Shown here: one piece after another, positions 63,701-64,000 of the stretch | Layout: each line of letters starts with the position of its first letter | How positions within the stretch are numbered: position 1 is the stretch's first letter | Assembly (NCBI RefSeq): GCF_000208745.1 | Contig: NC_030855.1 | Span: 24,207,759 to 24,271,758, forward strand | From: Theobroma cacao | Taxonomy: Eukaryota; Streptophyta; Magnoliopsida; Malvales; Malvaceae | Length of the DNA stretch: 64,000 nt | Direction: 5' to 3' | Made by a program: the position numbers and the translations under genes | The notes under the pieces: model-generated | Databases searched by the model: none | The model's input: the letters and a program-made list of their open reading frames with translations, nothing else | What the model was told of the DNA's origin: nothing

Positions 63701-64000
63701 TGTTAGAAAATTAGTAGAAGAAGAAAAGAGAAGAAAGTAAAGCTTGAGGCCTACCATGGAGATTCGTATAAAAACTCTCCAGATACAACAAGTTTTTTAA
63801 CAGAATGGTGAGGTTGTATCTGTTGTCTTTCAATAAATATATTTTTTTTATTTTTAATAAATATATCTGTTGTATTTCAACAGATTTATTTACAACTTTT
63901 AATAATTATATTTGTTGTAAATAATTATTTTTTTATTTATTTTTATTTTATTATTTTTAAAAAAATTATATTTATTTTTAAATAATCACATCCGAATAAT
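60732..64000. other. intergenic, no supported gene
   Basis: The first few hundred bases are the promoter side of the glycine-rich gene. The remainder is AT-rich and shows only short open frames without splice context or family signature. The last 200 bases contain imperfect repeats of TCTGTTGT and AATAAATATAT. Confidence 0.45.

Noticed and set aside
1..64000. CRISPR arrays, operons, phage or bacterial defence systems
   Set aside because: The window is plant nuclear DNA with spliced genes; no regularly spaced repeats or prokaryotic gene clusters are present.

Overview
The window is nuclear DNA from a core eudicot plant. Genes are broken by many GT-AG introns, intergenic DNA is AT-rich with (AT)n microsatellites and small non-autonomous transposons, and every recognisable product has a land-plant relative. 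Gene style fits a rosid, possibly Malvaceae, but that family guess is inference only. One ambiguous base (N) lies at 1839. All exon models below were read by eye from splice sites, reading phase and family knowledge; for every gene the summed exon length is divisible by three.

Layout. Bases 1-3160 hold a possible terminal exon at the left edge, AT-rich DNA and an 825-bp transposon-like element. At 3164-6367 (+) is a 71-residue plant complex I accessory subunit with one 3-kb intron. At 7897-9648 (-) is an intronless P-class PPR protein with a probable mitochondrial presequence. Bases 9650-12870 are repeat-rich and contain a hAT-like MITE. At 12874-19669 (+) is a STRUBBELIG-family LRR receptor pseudokinase in 16 exons, with a second hAT-like element in its last intron. 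At 22386-29010 (+) is the katanin p80 WD40 subunit (18 exons), which carries an unusual 18-residue tandem repeat in its linker. At 32152-35533 (+) is a SANT-like plus bromodomain protein. At 40265-45115 (+) is a DUF707 protein in 14 exons.

Bases 44741-53772 are a clear tandem duplication with a unit of about 4.5 kb. Each unit holds the last exon of the DUF707 gene, a promoter and a complete 12-exon SCAMP gene. It gives SCAMP copies A (46240-48959) and B (50844-53472) and leaves a dead DUF707 exon at 49481-49617. A third, older SCAMP paralogue (C) with 13 exons follows at 54830-59236. At 60273-60731 (-) is a small secreted glycine-rich protein with an eight-cysteine tail. The remaining 3.2 kb shows no gene I can support.

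The genes do not form a pathway; this is an ordinary plant gene neighbourhood. I found no sign of a new multi-gene system. The most interesting points are the tandem SCAMP duplication with a degenerating copy A, the repeat expansion in katanin p80, a 68-bp tandem duplication spanning a SCAMP splice donor, and well-delimited non-autonomous hAT-like elements with 8-bp target duplications.
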